Source: Croceibacterium_B sp963783195 (GTDB taxonomy: Bacteria; Pseudomonadota; Alphaproteobacteria; Sphingomonadales; Sphingomonadaceae). Taken from it: a DNA stretch of 64,000 nt. Each line of letters begins with the position of its first letter. Position 1 is the first letter of the stretch. Both the position numbers and the translations under genes were made by a program. The notes under the pieces are model-generated. The model ran no database searches and was not told where the DNA came from. It saw only the letters and a list, made by a program, of their open reading frames with translations. This document shows, piece after piece, positions 28,372 through 36,986 of the stretch. Location: NCBI GenBank assembly GCA_963783195.1, contig CAWAMV010000003.1, positions 124,001 to 188,000 on the forward strand, given 5' to 3'.

Positions 28372-29619
28372 TCAGTTCAATTCGACTTGGCTAACCGTGT
28401 AGCCCTTGGCCCGCAGCGCGGCGACGAGCTTTTCGAGCTGTTCGCGGTCGCGCGCCTCGCACTCGATGTCCGTCACCAGGCCCTTGGCCGGCAAGTCGGT
28501 GAAGATGCGCTGATGGTAGATTTCGAGGATGTTCACGTTGTGCGAGTTGAACTCCTCCATCACCCGGTAGAGCGCGCCCGGGCGATCCTGCAGGGTGATC
28601 CTGAGGCGTGCCAGCCGCCCCTGCCGGGCGAGGTCGCGCAGCAGCACGTTGGCCAGCAGGCGCGTGTCGATGTTGCCGCCGCACAGAACGAGGCCGATCT
28701 TCTTGCCGGCGAACCGCTCGCGGTTGGCCAGCACCGCGGCAAGCCCGGCAGCGCCGGCGCCTTCGACCACGGTCTTCTCGATCTGCAACAGCAGCGCGAC
28801 CGCCTTCTCGAGGTCGGGCTCGCTGACCAGCAGGATGTCGTCGACCAGCGCGGAGATGATCTGCGAGGTGAACTCGCCCGGTTCCTTGACCGCGATGCCC
28901 TCGGCCAGCGTGTCGCCCCCGCACGGCAGGGTCTGGTGCTTGATCCGGTCGTACATCGAGGGGAACAGCGCGGCCTGTACACCGACGATCTCGATGCCGG
29001 GCTTGATCGCCCGGGCCACCGTGGCGATGCCCGAGATCAGGCCGCCGCCGCCGATCGGCACGACCAGGGTTTCGATATCCGGCGCGTCGGCCAGCATCTC
29101 CAGCCCGACCGTGCCCTGCCCCGCCGCGACGTCGGGATCGTCGAACGGGTGGACGAACGTCAGGCCGAGCTGCTTTTCCATGCTCCGCGCATGGGCATAG
29201 GCCTCGTCGAAGGTCTCGCCTTCCAGCACCACATGGCCGCCGACCTGCTCGGTTTGCATGACCTTCACCATCGGCGTCGTCTTGGGCATGACGATGGTGA
29301 CCGGGACGCCCAGGCGCGTGCCGTGATAGCTCAGCCCCTGCGAATGGTTGCCGGCCGAGGCCGCGATGACCCCGCGCTCGCGGCGCTCCTCATCCATCAG
29401 CAGCAGGGCATTGAGTGCGCCGCGCTCCTTGTAGGCGGCGGTGAACTGCAGGTTCTCGAACTTGAGCCAGATCTCCGCCCCGGTGATCTTCGACAGCGTT
29501 TTCGAGTGCATCGTCGGCGTGCGCACCACCGCGCCTTCGATGCGGGCGGCGGCCCCCTGCACGTCGGCCAGGGTCAGGCGCTTCAGGGCCTCGTTCGCTG
29601 CAGGATCGGCTTCGCTCAT
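28372..29619 (-). CDS. ilvA: Threonine ammonia-lyase with ACT domain
   Basis: PLP enzyme that converts threonine to 2-oxobutyrate, the first step to isoleucine. 415 residues. The PLP Lys is in AAYKERGALNALL (near residue 58), the substrate loop is ASAGNHSQG, and the phosphate-binding loop is PIGGGGLISG. A single C-terminal ACT domain (RLRITLQDRPGALYRVMEEF) suggests allosteric control. The single-ACT architecture also occurs in catabolic enzymes, so the biosynthetic role is probable, not proven. It stands alone, divergent from the dehydrogenase at 29711. Confidence 0.92.
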   Translation of the reverse strand: MSEADPAANEALKRLTLADVQGAAARIEGAVVRTPTMHSKTLSKITGAEIWLKFENLQFTAAYKERGALNALLLMDEERRERGVIAASAGNHSQGLSYHGTRLGVPVTIVMPKTTPMVKVMQTEQVGGHVVLEGETFDEAYAHARSMEKQLGLTFVHPFDDPDVAAGQGTVGLEMLADAPDIETLVVPIGGGGLISGIATVARAIKPGIEIVGVQAALFPSMYDRIKHQTLPCGGDTLAEGIAVKEPGEFTSQIISALVDDILLVSEPDLEKAVALLLQIEKTVVEGAGAAGLAAVLANRERFAGKKIGLVLCGGNIDTRLLANVLLRDLARQGRLARLRITLQDRPGALYRVMEEFNSHNVNILEIYHQRIFTDLPAKGLVTDIECEARDREQLEKLVAALRAKGYTVSQVELN

Positions 29620-29710
29620 CGGGAGCGGGCCGTAATGGAATTTGCCCCCCAAGGGAAACGGCAAGCGCACAACGATTGCTTTGACCCCGGCAAGACGGCA
29701 GGAGGCCCGG

Positions 29711-30610
29711 ATGAACGAAGCGAAGCGTATTGCCTTTCTCGGTCTGGGCGTGATGGGCGGGCCGATGGCCGGCCACCTCGCCCGGGCGGGGCACCGGGTC
29801 ACCGTGTACAACCGCACCGGCGCGCGCGCTGCCGAATGGGTCGAGAAGTACCGCGCCCAAGGCTGCGAAGTCGCGCGTTGCCCGACACCGGCAGAAGCCG
29901 CGGCCGGACAGGACGTGGTCGTCACCTGCGTCGGCAACGATGACGACCTTGCCCATGTCGTCCTGGGTGACGCGGGCGCGCTGGCCGCCATGGCTCCGGG
30001 CACCTTGTTCATCGACCACACGACGGTTTCGCCGGCCATCGCCCGGCGCGTGGCCGAGGCGGCCGCGGCGCACGGCGTGCTGGCGCTGGACGCGCCCGTC
30101 TCGGGCGGCCAGGCCGGCGCCGAGAATGGCAAGCTGGCGATCATGTGCGGTGGCAGCGACGCGGCGATGTCCAGCGCCCGCCCGGTGATGGAAGCCTATG
30201 CCGCGCGCATGGTGCACATCGGTGGCCCGGGCGCGGGGCAGGCCTGCAAGGCCGTCAACCAGATCTGCATCGCCGGCGTGCTCGCCGGCCTGTCGGAAGG
30301 CGTGCGTTTCGCGCAGGCCGCCAACCTCGACATGGACAAGGTGCTCGAAGCGATCTCGGGCGGCGCTGCACAGTCGTGGCAGATGGAAAACCGCTGGAAT
30401 ACCATGGCCGCGGGCGAATTCGACTTCGGCTTCGCGATCGACTGGATGCGCAAGGATCTCGCCATCGCGCTGGGCGAGGCCGAGGCGTTGGGGCTCGACC
30501 TGCCGACCGCCCGCACCGTGGACGGCTGGTACGCCGACGTGCAGGCGATGGGCGGCAACCGGCAGGACACCAGCGCGCTGATCCGGCACCTCTCAGAGAG
30601 CGGCGAATGA
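29711..30610 (+). CDS. Beta-hydroxyacid dehydrogenase, 3-hydroxyisobutyrate dehydrogenase family
   Basis: NAD(P)-dependent oxidoreductase, 299 residues. The Rossmann loop is FLGLGVMGGPMAGHL (about residues 9-23). NRTGAR after strand 2 favours NADP. The substrate motif DAPVSGGQAGAENG and the catalytic Lys in GAGQACKAVNQ complete the family signature. The real substrate may be 3-hydroxyisobutyrate, tartronate semialdehyde or another small acid. It overlaps the next gene by 4 bases (ATGA). Confidence 0.88.
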   Translation: MNEAKRIAFLGLGVMGGPMAGHLARAGHRVTVYNRTGARAAEWVEKYRAQGCEVARCPTPAEAAAGQDVVVTCVGNDDDLAHVVLGDAGALAAMAPGTLFIDHTTVSPAIARRVAEAAAAHGVLALDAPVSGGQAGAENGKLAIMCGGSDAAMSSARPVMEAYAARMVHIGGPGAGQACKAVNQICIAGVLAGLSEGVRFAQAANLDMDKVLEAISGGAAQSWQMENRWNTMAAGEFDFGFAIDWMRKDLAIALGEAEALGLDLPTARTVDGWYADVQAMGGNRQDTSALIRHLSESGE

Positions 30611-32292
30611 AGCGCTTCATCCTGGCCGTTTCGGCCCTGTTCGCCGCTGTTCCGGCGTCCGCCGACACGCTGGTCGACAATATCAACGGGCTGTCGGTCG
30701 ATCGCGCAGGCAAGGTCACGCGTTTTTCCGCGCTGGTCATCGGCGATGACGGCAGGATTTCCCAGGTTCTCGACCGGCGCGACAAGGTGCCGCGGGTCGA
30801 TTACCGCGAGGATGGCCACGGCCGGACGGTCATTCCCGGCCTGATCGACGCCCATGCCCACGTGATGGACCTGGGACTGTCGCTCCTCACACTCGACCTG
30901 TCGGACACGCGCTCGCTGGCCGAAGCGCAGGCGAAGATCGCGCGATACGCGGCCGAGCACCCCGACCGCCCGTGGATCACCGGGCGCGGCTGGAACCAGG
31001 AGACCTGGGGCCTGGGCCGTTTCCCGACAGCCGCCGAACTCGATGCCGTGGTGTCCGACCGTCCGGTCTGGCTGGAACGGGCTGACAGCCACGCCGGATG
31101 GGGCAATTCGCTTGCCCTGTCCGCCGCCGGCGTGACCGAGAAGACCCCCGACCCGGCAGGGGGACGGATCGAGCGGCTGGCGGGCGGCAAGGCCCCGGCG
31201 GGCGTGCTGGTCGACGCGGCGATGCCCCTGGTCGCGGCGAAGGTGCCGCAACCGCGCCCCGAGGACCGCGACGCCGCCTTCGTCATGGCGCAGGCCCTGC
31301 TGATGAAGAACGGCGTGACGGCGGTGGCCGACATGGGCACGACGGCGGAGGACTGGATGACCTACCGCCGCGCCGGCGACGAGGGCCGGCTGCGCATTCG
31401 CATCATGGCCTATGCCCGCGACATCCCGACGATGGAGCTGATCGGCGGGCCCAGGCCGACCGTGTGGCTTTATGACGACCGGCTGCGGATGGAGGGCCTG
31501 AAGATATACCTCGACGGGGCGCTCGGTTCGCGCGGGGCCTGGCTCAAGGCGCCATACGCCGACGACCCGAAGAACACCGGCCTGCGGCGGATCGACGGCA
31601 CGCAGCTTCGCAACCTCATGAGCCGCGCGGCGATCGATCACTTCCAGGTCGCCGTCCACGCCATCGGTGACGCGGCCAACTCCGAAGTCCTCGATGCGAT
31701 CGACGAAATGAGCGAGACCTACGACGGCGACCGTCGCTGGCGGATCGAACATGCGCAGGTCGTCGACCCGGCCGACATCGCGCGCTTCGGCCTGCATGGC
31801 ACGATCGCCTCGATGCAACCCGTCCACCAGACCAGCGACCGGTCGATGGCCGAGGCGCGGCTCGGGCCGGACCGGCTGGCCGGGGCCTATGCCTGGCGCT
31901 CCATCCTCGGCACTGGCGCAACGCTCGCCTTCGGGTCCGATACGCCGGTCGAGGAGCCCGACCCTTTCGCCGGCATCGCCGCGGCCATCAGCCGCACGGG
32001 GCCGGACGGGGAGCCCTTCGGCGGCTGGCGCCCGGAAGAAACCATCAGCCGCGAACAGGCGCTGGCGGCCTACACGTCCGGCGCTGCCTACGCCGGCTTT
32101 GCGGAAGGCCGCTTCGGCGAACTGAAACCGGGCGAGCGGGCCGACTTTCTCGTGCTCGATCGTGATCCGCTTCTCGCCAACCCGGAGGAAATCCGCGACA
32201 TCAAGGTCCTCCAGACGTGGATCGGCGGAGTTCGCGTGAACGGGGCCGACAGCGCAGCACCCGACGAAAGGGATCGGCGGATTACGCGATGA
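30607..32292 (+). CDS. Exported amidohydrolase of the YtcJ type
   Basis: 561 residues. A signal peptide (MKRFILAVSALFAAVPASA) directs it to the periplasm. The metal-dependent hydrolase fold shows GLIDAHAHV at about residues 80-88 (first two His ligands), HAIGDAANSEV, RIEHAQVVD (His) and FGSDTPVEEPDP (Asp). The C-terminal cap ends in LKPGERADFLVLDRDP. The substrate is unknown; YtcJ-like proteins act on N-acyl or cyclic amides. The 4-base overlap with the dehydrogenase suggests that the two act in one pathway. Confidence 0.86.
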   Translation: MKRFILAVSALFAAVPASADTLVDNINGLSVDRAGKVTRFSALVIGDDGRISQVLDRRDKVPRVDYREDGHGRTVIPGLIDAHAHVMDLGLSLLTLDLSDTRSLAEAQAKIARYAAEHPDRPWITGRGWNQETWGLGRFPTAAELDAVVSDRPVWLERADSHAGWGNSLALSAAGVTEKTPDPAGGRIERLAGGKAPAGVLVDAAMPLVAAKVPQPRPEDRDAAFVMAQALLMKNGVTAVADMGTTAEDWMTYRRAGDEGRLRIRIMAYARDIPTMELIGGPRPTVWLYDDRLRMEGLKIYLDGALGSRGAWLKAPYADDPKNTGLRRIDGTQLRNLMSRAAIDHFQVAVHAIGDAANSEVLDAIDEMSETYDGDRRWRIEHAQVVDPADIARFGLHGTIASMQPVHQTSDRSMAEARLGPDRLAGAYAWRSILGTGATLAFGSDTPVEEPDPFAGIAAAISRTGPDGEPFGGWRPEETISREQALAAYTSGAAYAGFAEGRFGELKPGERADFLVLDRDPLLANPEEIRDIKVLQTWIGGVRVNGADSAAPDERDRRITR

Positions 32293-32450
32293 TACGGATG
32301 CGCAGGATCGGCACCCTGTCGCCCATCTGCAACACTTTGTCGCAAGCTCCGCGATAACCCGTCTCAACTGGAACTTTCGGGTTTATCTTTGCGTAATCCT
32401 ATGCGAAATTTTCACGCGCTTATAAGCTCCGAAACAAGGGAAAGCATCAC

Positions 32451-32657
32451 ATGCGGATAATTGGTAAGGTATTTTCGGCCGTTGCGGCCATTTCGCTGAC
32501 GGCGGCGCCAGTCGCCGCGCAGTCGCGCGAAGCGAGCCCGGTTGCGGAGTCCGAGCAGCTTGCCGGTGGTACCTGGCTCCTGGGGCTCCTTGCGCTGGCC
32601 GGCGTCCTGGCGCTGATCGACAACTCCGACAACCAGGAATTTCCCAACAGCCCGTAG
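32451..32657 (+). CDS. Small exported or membrane protein, unknown
   Basis: 68 residues. A signal-like N-terminus (MRIIGKVFSAVAAISLTAAPVAAQ) with an AQ cleavage site is followed by a short polar part, a membrane helix WLLGLLALAGVLALI, and the tail DNSDNQEFPNSP. AAGGGAAAG lies at a good distance before the ATG at 32451. A 158-base AT-richer leader precedes it and a perfect terminator follows, so it is a single-gene transcript. Such tiny proteins are common in sphingomonads, but I know no function. Confidence 0.7.
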   Translation: MRIIGKVFSAVAAISLTAAPVAAQSREASPVAESEQLAGGTWLLGLLALAGVLALIDNSDNQEFPNSP

Positions 32658-32682
32658 TAGCGGCTGCCATTGCGGAATTCGA

Positions 32683-32711
32683 AAACGGGGCCTGCGGGCC
32701 CCGTTTCTTTT
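32683..32711 (+). terminator. Rho-independent terminator after the 68-residue protein
   Basis: Perfect 10-base stem AAACGGGGCC (32683-32692), loop TGCG, GGCCCCGTTT (32697-32706), then CTTTT. It may also act on the minus strand for the tat operon, where the stem is followed by TCG and not a long T-run. Confidence 0.85.
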
Positions 32712-32787
32712 GGGCTGCGTTAGTTTGGCCCGTTTCTGTGGCCTCGTTTTGCGGCCGCCGTTTCTCTGGCCGTCGGCCCTTCGCCGC

Positions 32788-33606
32788 TTATTCGGTCGCT
32801 TCGTCGGCCGACGCGTCTTCGCTCGGGTCTTCGGCCGCCGCTCGCTCCGCGCGCCGCTCGCTGAGATGCATGATCAGCAAAGTGCCTTCGAACAGGAGCA
32901 GGAGCGGTCCGGCGAGAATGAATTGCGATATGACATCGGGGGGCGTTGCCACGGCCGCGATGATGAACACCCCGACAATCACGTAGCGCCGCCCGGCGGC
33001 GAGTTGCGCGCGGGTCACCAGTCCGGCGCGCTGCAGCAACATCAGGAGAACCGGGAGGAGGAAGCTGATCCCGAATGCGAGGATGAACCGCATGACGAGG
33101 TCGAGGTAATCGCCCATCGCGGGCAAGGCTTCCTGTTGCAGCCCGGCAGCGGTTCCCTGGAAGTCGAGCAGCCACTTGAACGCCGTCGGCATGACGACAA
33201 AATACGCCAGGCTCGCACCCATGGCGAACAGCACCGGGGTAGCGATGATGAACGGCAGGAATGCCCGCTTCTCGTTCTTGTAGAGCCCCGGGGCCACGAA
33301 GGCCCAGATCTGGTTGGCAATGACCGGGAAGCTGACGAAGAAGGCGGCGAACAGGGCCACCTTGATCTCGACGAAGAACGCTTCGTAGAGCTTGGTGTAG
33401 ATCAGTTTCCCCTGCCCTGCGGGGAAAGCCTCCGCCAGCGGATGCACGAGGATCGCGAAGATGTCGTCGGCGAAATAGAGGCACACCGCGAAGGCGAGGG
33501 CCAGCGCCAGGAAAGCCCGCATCAGCCGCTTGCGCAGCTCGATCAGGTGTTCGAGCAGCGGGGCCTGGGTATCATCGATGTCGCGCAGGTCGAACAGCTT
33601 GGTCAT
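32788..33606 (-). CDS. tatC: TatC, twin-arginine translocase receptor
   Basis: 272 residues with six membrane helices. It recognises twin-arginine signal peptides at the inner membrane. Conserved are the start APLLEHLIELRKRLM, FAVCLYFADD, ANQIWAFVAPGLYKNEKR and ATPPDVISQ before the last helices. The acidic tail (EDPSEDASADEATE) is lineage-specific. It overlaps tatB by 4 bases and is the last gene of the argS-to-tatC run. Confidence 0.95.
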   Translation of the reverse strand: MTKLFDLRDIDDTQAPLLEHLIELRKRLMRAFLALALAFAVCLYFADDIFAILVHPLAEAFPAGQGKLIYTKLYEAFFVEIKVALFAAFFVSFPVIANQIWAFVAPGLYKNEKRAFLPFIIATPVLFAMGASLAYFVVMPTAFKWLLDFQGTAAGLQQEALPAMGDYLDLVMRFILAFGISFLLPVLLMLLQRAGLVTRAQLAAGRRYVIVGVFIIAAVATPPDVISQFILAGPLLLLFEGTLLIMHLSERRAERAAAEDPSEDASADEATE

Positions 33607-34055
33607 TTCCGCGTCGCAAAGGGAAGTTCGGGATCGGCCGGGTCAGCCTGTTTCGGCTCCGGCTCCGGCTCGCGCGCGGGTGGCTGCGCGCGGCCCTCGG
33701 CACTGACCGCTGCAGGTTCCTCCGCCGCGATTTCAGCGGGAGTTTCAGCCGGAGTCGCAGCCGACGGCGCCGGGCGCGAGGGATAGGCCCCCGTCGGTTC
33801 CATCTCGGGCGCTGCGTCGGCCGGGTGCTCGCGCATGATTCGCGCGTTCTGATCGGCCCACTTCTTCTCCATCTCCTCCATCTCGGCCTCGCGGATCATG
33901 GTTTCGAGTCCGGAGCGGAAGTGACCCGAGACGCGCCGGATCTTGGCCAGCCACTTGCCCGCCGTGCGCATGGCGCGCGGCATGTCCTTGGGCCCGATGA
34001 CGAGCACCGCGACGATGACGATCACGAGGAGTTCCTGGGCGTCGATACCGAACAT
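33603..34055 (-). CDS. tatB: TatB, twin-arginine translocase subunit
   Basis: 150 residues: the membrane helix MFGIDAQELLVIVIVAVLVIG, with the conserved Gly-Pro hinge (GPKDMPRAMR), then an amphipathic helix and a long Pro/Ala/Glu tail. It forms the receptor complex with TatC. It starts 23 bases after tatA and overlaps tatC by 4 bases. Confidence 0.93.
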   Translation of the reverse strand: MFGIDAQELLVIVIVAVLVIGPKDMPRAMRTAGKWLAKIRRVSGHFRSGLETMIREAEMEEMEKKWADQNARIMREHPADAAPEMEPTGAYPSRPAPSAATPAETPAEIAAEEPAAVSAEGRAQPPAREPEPEPKQADPADPELPFATRK

Positions 34056-34078
34056 GGGACTGCGCCCTTAGGGAAAAA

Positions 34079-34300
34079 TCAGCTGGTGGTCTTGTCGTGG
34101 ACGGGGCGGGCTTCGGCGCGCGGCTCTGCGGCAACGTCGATGCGGGCAGAACTCTGCACGTCGTCGGCTTCCGCGAGGCCCTTCTTGAACGACTTTATGC
34201 CCTTGCCGAAGTCGCCCATCATTTCCGATACCCGGCCACGGCCGAACAGCACGAGAATGACGAGCGCGATGATCAGGATCTGGAACAGGCCAGGTTTCAC
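34079..34300 (-). CDS. tatA: TatA, twin-arginine translocase pore subunit
   Basis: 73 residues. One membrane helix (LFQILIIALVILVLF), then the hinge FGRGRVSEMMGDFGKGIKSFKKG, the TatA signature, and a charged tail. The start codon is the GTG at 34300; the GGAGAATCC just upstream supplies a binding site. It is followed by tatB and preceded by scpB. Confidence 0.93.
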   Translation of the reverse strand: MKPGLFQILIIALVILVLFGRGRVSEMMGDFGKGIKSFKKGLAEADDVQSSARIDVAAEPRAEARPVHDKTTS

Positions 34301-34333
34301 TGGGATTCTCCGAAAGCTCTCTCGAAAGCGAGT

Positions 34334-34998
34334 CTAGGCGCTTTCCTCGCCGTTTTCCAGCAGCGTGGAGTCCTCATCGTCGTCTGCCGCTTCGACGGCG
34401 TCGAATCGTCGTCGTCCGTTTCGCCCTCCGTTTCGGCGTCGTCTTTCATCATCACGGCGTCATAAGCCTCGTCCACCGGGTCGAGCAGGCCGGCGGCCTT
34501 CAACTCGTCTATGCCGGGCAGGTCCTTGCGGCTGTCGAGGCCGAAGTGAGCGAGGAAGTCGGGCGTGGTGGCATAGATTACCGGGCGCCCGGGCACCTCC
34601 CGCCGACCGGCCACGCGGACCCAGCCGGCCTCCATCAGCACGTCGAGCGTACCGCCGCTCGTCTGCACTCCACGGATCGCTTCGATCTCCGCCCGGCTGA
34701 CCGGTTCGTGATAGGCGACGATGGCGAGCACTTCGGTCGCCGCGCGACTCAGACGGCGGACCTGCTCCTTCTCGCGCCTCAGAAGATGCGCCATGTCGGG
34801 CGCGGTCTGAAACTGCCAGCGGCCGCCCCGCTCGACCAGCCGGATGCCGCGGTCGGCGTAATGCGCCGCAAGCCGGTCCAGCGCCTCCCGCACGGTCGCC
34901 CCGCCGAGATGGGTAGAAAGCTGGTCGACGGTCATGGGCTCCTGGGCGGCGAAAAGCGTCGCCTCAAGCCCACGTTCCAGGTCGTCCGGTTCGTTCAC
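34334..34998 (-). CDS. scpB: ScpB, segregation and condensation protein B (tail frame uncertain)
   Basis: Winged-helix partner of ScpA and SMC in chromosome condensation. The core is clear: LERGLEATLFAAQEPMTVDQL, LSRAATEVLAIVAYHEPVSRAEIEAIRGV, and the end of the second domain at LDSRKDLPGIDELKAAGLL. The GTG at 34998 overlaps scpA by 4 bases. In the unaltered frame the protein ends at 34297, inside the tatA start, with an odd basic tail (STPSKRQTTMRTPRCW). If one T is restored near 34404 the tail is acidic (FDAVEAADDDEDSTLLENGEESA without the first residue group) and ends at the TAG at 34336-34334. I prefer the second reading, with moderate certainty. Confidence 0.85.
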
Positions 34999-35801
34999 CG
35001 CGCCATGCGCCGCAAGTGCAGGGGGCCGAATACCTCCTCCTGCCGCATCTCGGCGCGGCCGAGTCGCGCCAGTTCCAGCGCGGCGACGAAGCTCGACGCG
35101 AGTGCCGAGCGAGCGAGGCGCGGATCGGAATGCTTCGGCAGGAATGTCCGCAGTTCCATCCAGTCGAGCGACACGCCGAGCATGGCCGAGACCCTGTCGA
35201 TCGCCGCATCGAGCGTCATCACCGGGCGCTCGTGCACCATGTGGACGACGACCTCGTTGCGCGCCTTGACCTGGGCGTAGGCGGAAACGAGCCCATACCA
35301 GTCGCACTGCCACAGGTTCTTGCGATCGACGCGCAGCCCCTCCGGCGCGCCGCGCAGGAACACATCGCGCCCCACGCGATCGCGCGCCATCAGCCGCGCC
35401 GCCGCCTCGCGCATCGCGCCAAGCCGCTGGAGGCGCAATTGCAGCCGCAGGGCCAGTTCTTCGGGGCTGGGATCTTCCTGCTCGTCCCGCGGCAGGAGGA
35501 GCGCCGACTTCAGGTAGGCGAGCCAGGCCGCCATCACGAGGTAATCGGCCGCGACCTCGAGCTTCAGCGCCCCGGCCCGGTCGATGTAAACGATGTACTG
35601 ATCGACCAGCGCGAGAATGGAGATTTCGCGCAGGTCCACCTTCTGGCGCCGCGCAAGGTCGAGCAGCAGGTCGAGCGGCCCTTCCCACCCCTCCAGCTCG
35701 AGATAGAGCGCGGTGTCCTCGCCCGGCGCCCCGCCGGGACCGTCCCAATCCTCGGTCGCGGATTCGGGCGCGTCGAACAGGACTCCTTCGTCGACCGTCA
35801 T
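34995..35801 (-). CDS. scpA: ScpA, segregation and condensation protein A (kleisin)
   Basis: 268 residues. The kleisin N-terminus YLELEGWEGPLDLLLDLARRQKVDLREI is the family hallmark, followed by ILALVDQYIVYI and the C-terminal winged helix VASSFVAALELARLGRAEMRQEEVFGPLHLRR-like region. It binds SMC and ScpB. The ATG at 35801 overlaps the nagZ stop by 4 bases; scpB overlaps its stop. Confidence 0.93.
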   Translation of the reverse strand: MTVDEGVLFDAPESATEDWDGPGGAPGEDTALYLELEGWEGPLDLLLDLARRQKVDLREISILALVDQYIVYIDRAGALKLEVAADYLVMAAWLAYLKSALLLPRDEQEDPSPEELALRLQLRLQRLGAMREAAARLMARDRVGRDVFLRGAPEGLRVDRKNLWQCDWYGLVSAYAQVKARNEVVVHMVHERPVMTLDAAIDRVSAMLGVSLDWMELRTFLPKHSDPRLARSALASSFVAALELARLGRAEMRQEEVFGPLHLRRMAR

Positions 35802-36817
35802 GCCGCCACCCCCGCCGCTTCGAGCAGCGCGTCGCGCTTGGCGATGAGCTCGGCCTGGTCGGCGGTGCGCGCGGTTTGCCCGATCGCTGCGTGCGCTCGC
35901 TCGAGCCGCGCGTGCGTGGGCTCGGCCATTTCCGGCAGACGCGCGCGGATACCCTCCATGTCGTCCATCCGCCCCCAGCAGTTGAGCGCGATGTCGCATC
36001 CCGCCGCCAGCGCTGCAGCGGCGCGCTCCGGCACCGAGCCGGACAATGCCTCCATGTCGAGGTCGTCGGTCAGCAGCAGCCCGTCGAAGCCGATGCGGCC
36101 GCGGATGACCTGTTCGATCACGATCGGCGACTGGGTCGCCGGGCGTTGCGGGTCCCACGCTTCGAATATCAGGTGCCCGGTCATGCCGACCGGCGCATCG
36201 TGCAGCGCGATGAAGGGCGCGAGGTCGCTTTCCAGTTCCTCGGCGCTGGCAGTGACCCGCGGCAGGTCCTTGTGGCTATCCACGCTGCTTCGCCCGTGCC
36301 CGGGCATGTGCTTGATCGTGCCGAGGACGCCCGCCCGCGCGAGACCATCCAGCACCGCGCGTCCGATCGCCGCCACGCGCAAGGGTTCGAAACCGTAGGC
36401 CCGGTCGCCGATCACGTCGTGAGCGCCCGGCTGGCGCACGTCGAGCACCGGGGCGTGCGTGCAGGTGATGCCCACTTCGGCCAGATCGTGCCCCAACGCC
36501 TCGGCATTGGCCCGAGCCGCCTCGATCGCGCTGACAGGTGCCACGTCGTAGAGTGCATCGAACACCGCGCCCGGCGGAAAGGCGAGCCATTCGGGCGCCT
36601 TCATGCGCTGCACCCGGCCGCCTTCCTGGTCGATCGTGATGAGCAGCTTCTCGCGCCCGTGGATGGCCCTGAGGTCGTCGGTCAGGGCGCGCACCTGCAA
36701 GCGGTTGTCGATGTTGCGGCCCATCAGGATGTAGCCCGCGGGATCGGCCGCGCGAAAGAACGCCCGCTCCTCGGCGGTCAGGACGGGTCCGGAAAGGCCG
36801 AAGATCGCGGGCGTCAT
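35798..36817 (-). CDS. nagZ: NagZ, beta-N-acetylhexosaminidase (GH3)
   Basis: Cytosolic muropeptide-recycling enzyme that removes GlcNAc from anhydro-muropeptides. 339 residues from the ATG at 36817. The GH3 signature is KHMPGHGRSSVDSHKDLP, with the catalytic His/Asp dyad and the nucleophile Asp in LLTDDLDMEAL. IDQEGGRVQRM is the substrate-binding segment. It lies 170 bases after the SPOR gene, a gap in which I see no clear promoter, and overlaps scpA. Confidence 0.95.
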   Translation of the reverse strand: MTPAIFGLSGPVLTAEERAFFRAADPAGYILMGRNIDNRLQVRALTDDLRAIHGREKLLITIDQEGGRVQRMKAPEWLAFPPGAVFDALYDVAPVSAIEAARANAEALGHDLAEVGITCTHAPVLDVRQPGAHDVIGDRAYGFEPLRVAAIGRAVLDGLARAGVLGTIKHMPGHGRSSVDSHKDLPRVTASAEELESDLAPFIALHDAPVGMTGHLIFEAWDPQRPATQSPIVIEQVIRGRIGFDGLLLTDDLDMEALSGSVPERAAAALAAGCDIALNCWGRMDDMEGIRARLPEMAEPTHARLERAHAAIGQTARTADQAELIAKRDALLEAAGVAA

Positions 36818-36986
36818 CGCGAAACTATGCGCCGGATAGGGAGCCTGGAGCAAGTTCGGCGCGACAGGGCGATGTGGACAGTAACCACCGTGGTCGGGAG
36901 CAGGCGACAGCCCCTCCGGCGGCTTCGCTGCAAGAGCCGCCCCGGTCGCCGATCCTGCGCCAGGTCCGAGGGGCCGCGTCTTCAGC

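Noticed and set aside
28240..28400. TCAATTCGAC direct repeat and GAACTG/CAGTTC inverted repeat near the ilvA stop
   Set aside because: Short, with a 13-base spacer and no T-run; likely chance, so not called a terminator or operator.
30196..32367. Minus-strand open frame of 723 codons opposite the amidohydrolase and dehydrogenase
   Set aside because: Antisense to two genes with clear motifs; composition is that of a GC-rich shadow frame and no family motif is seen.
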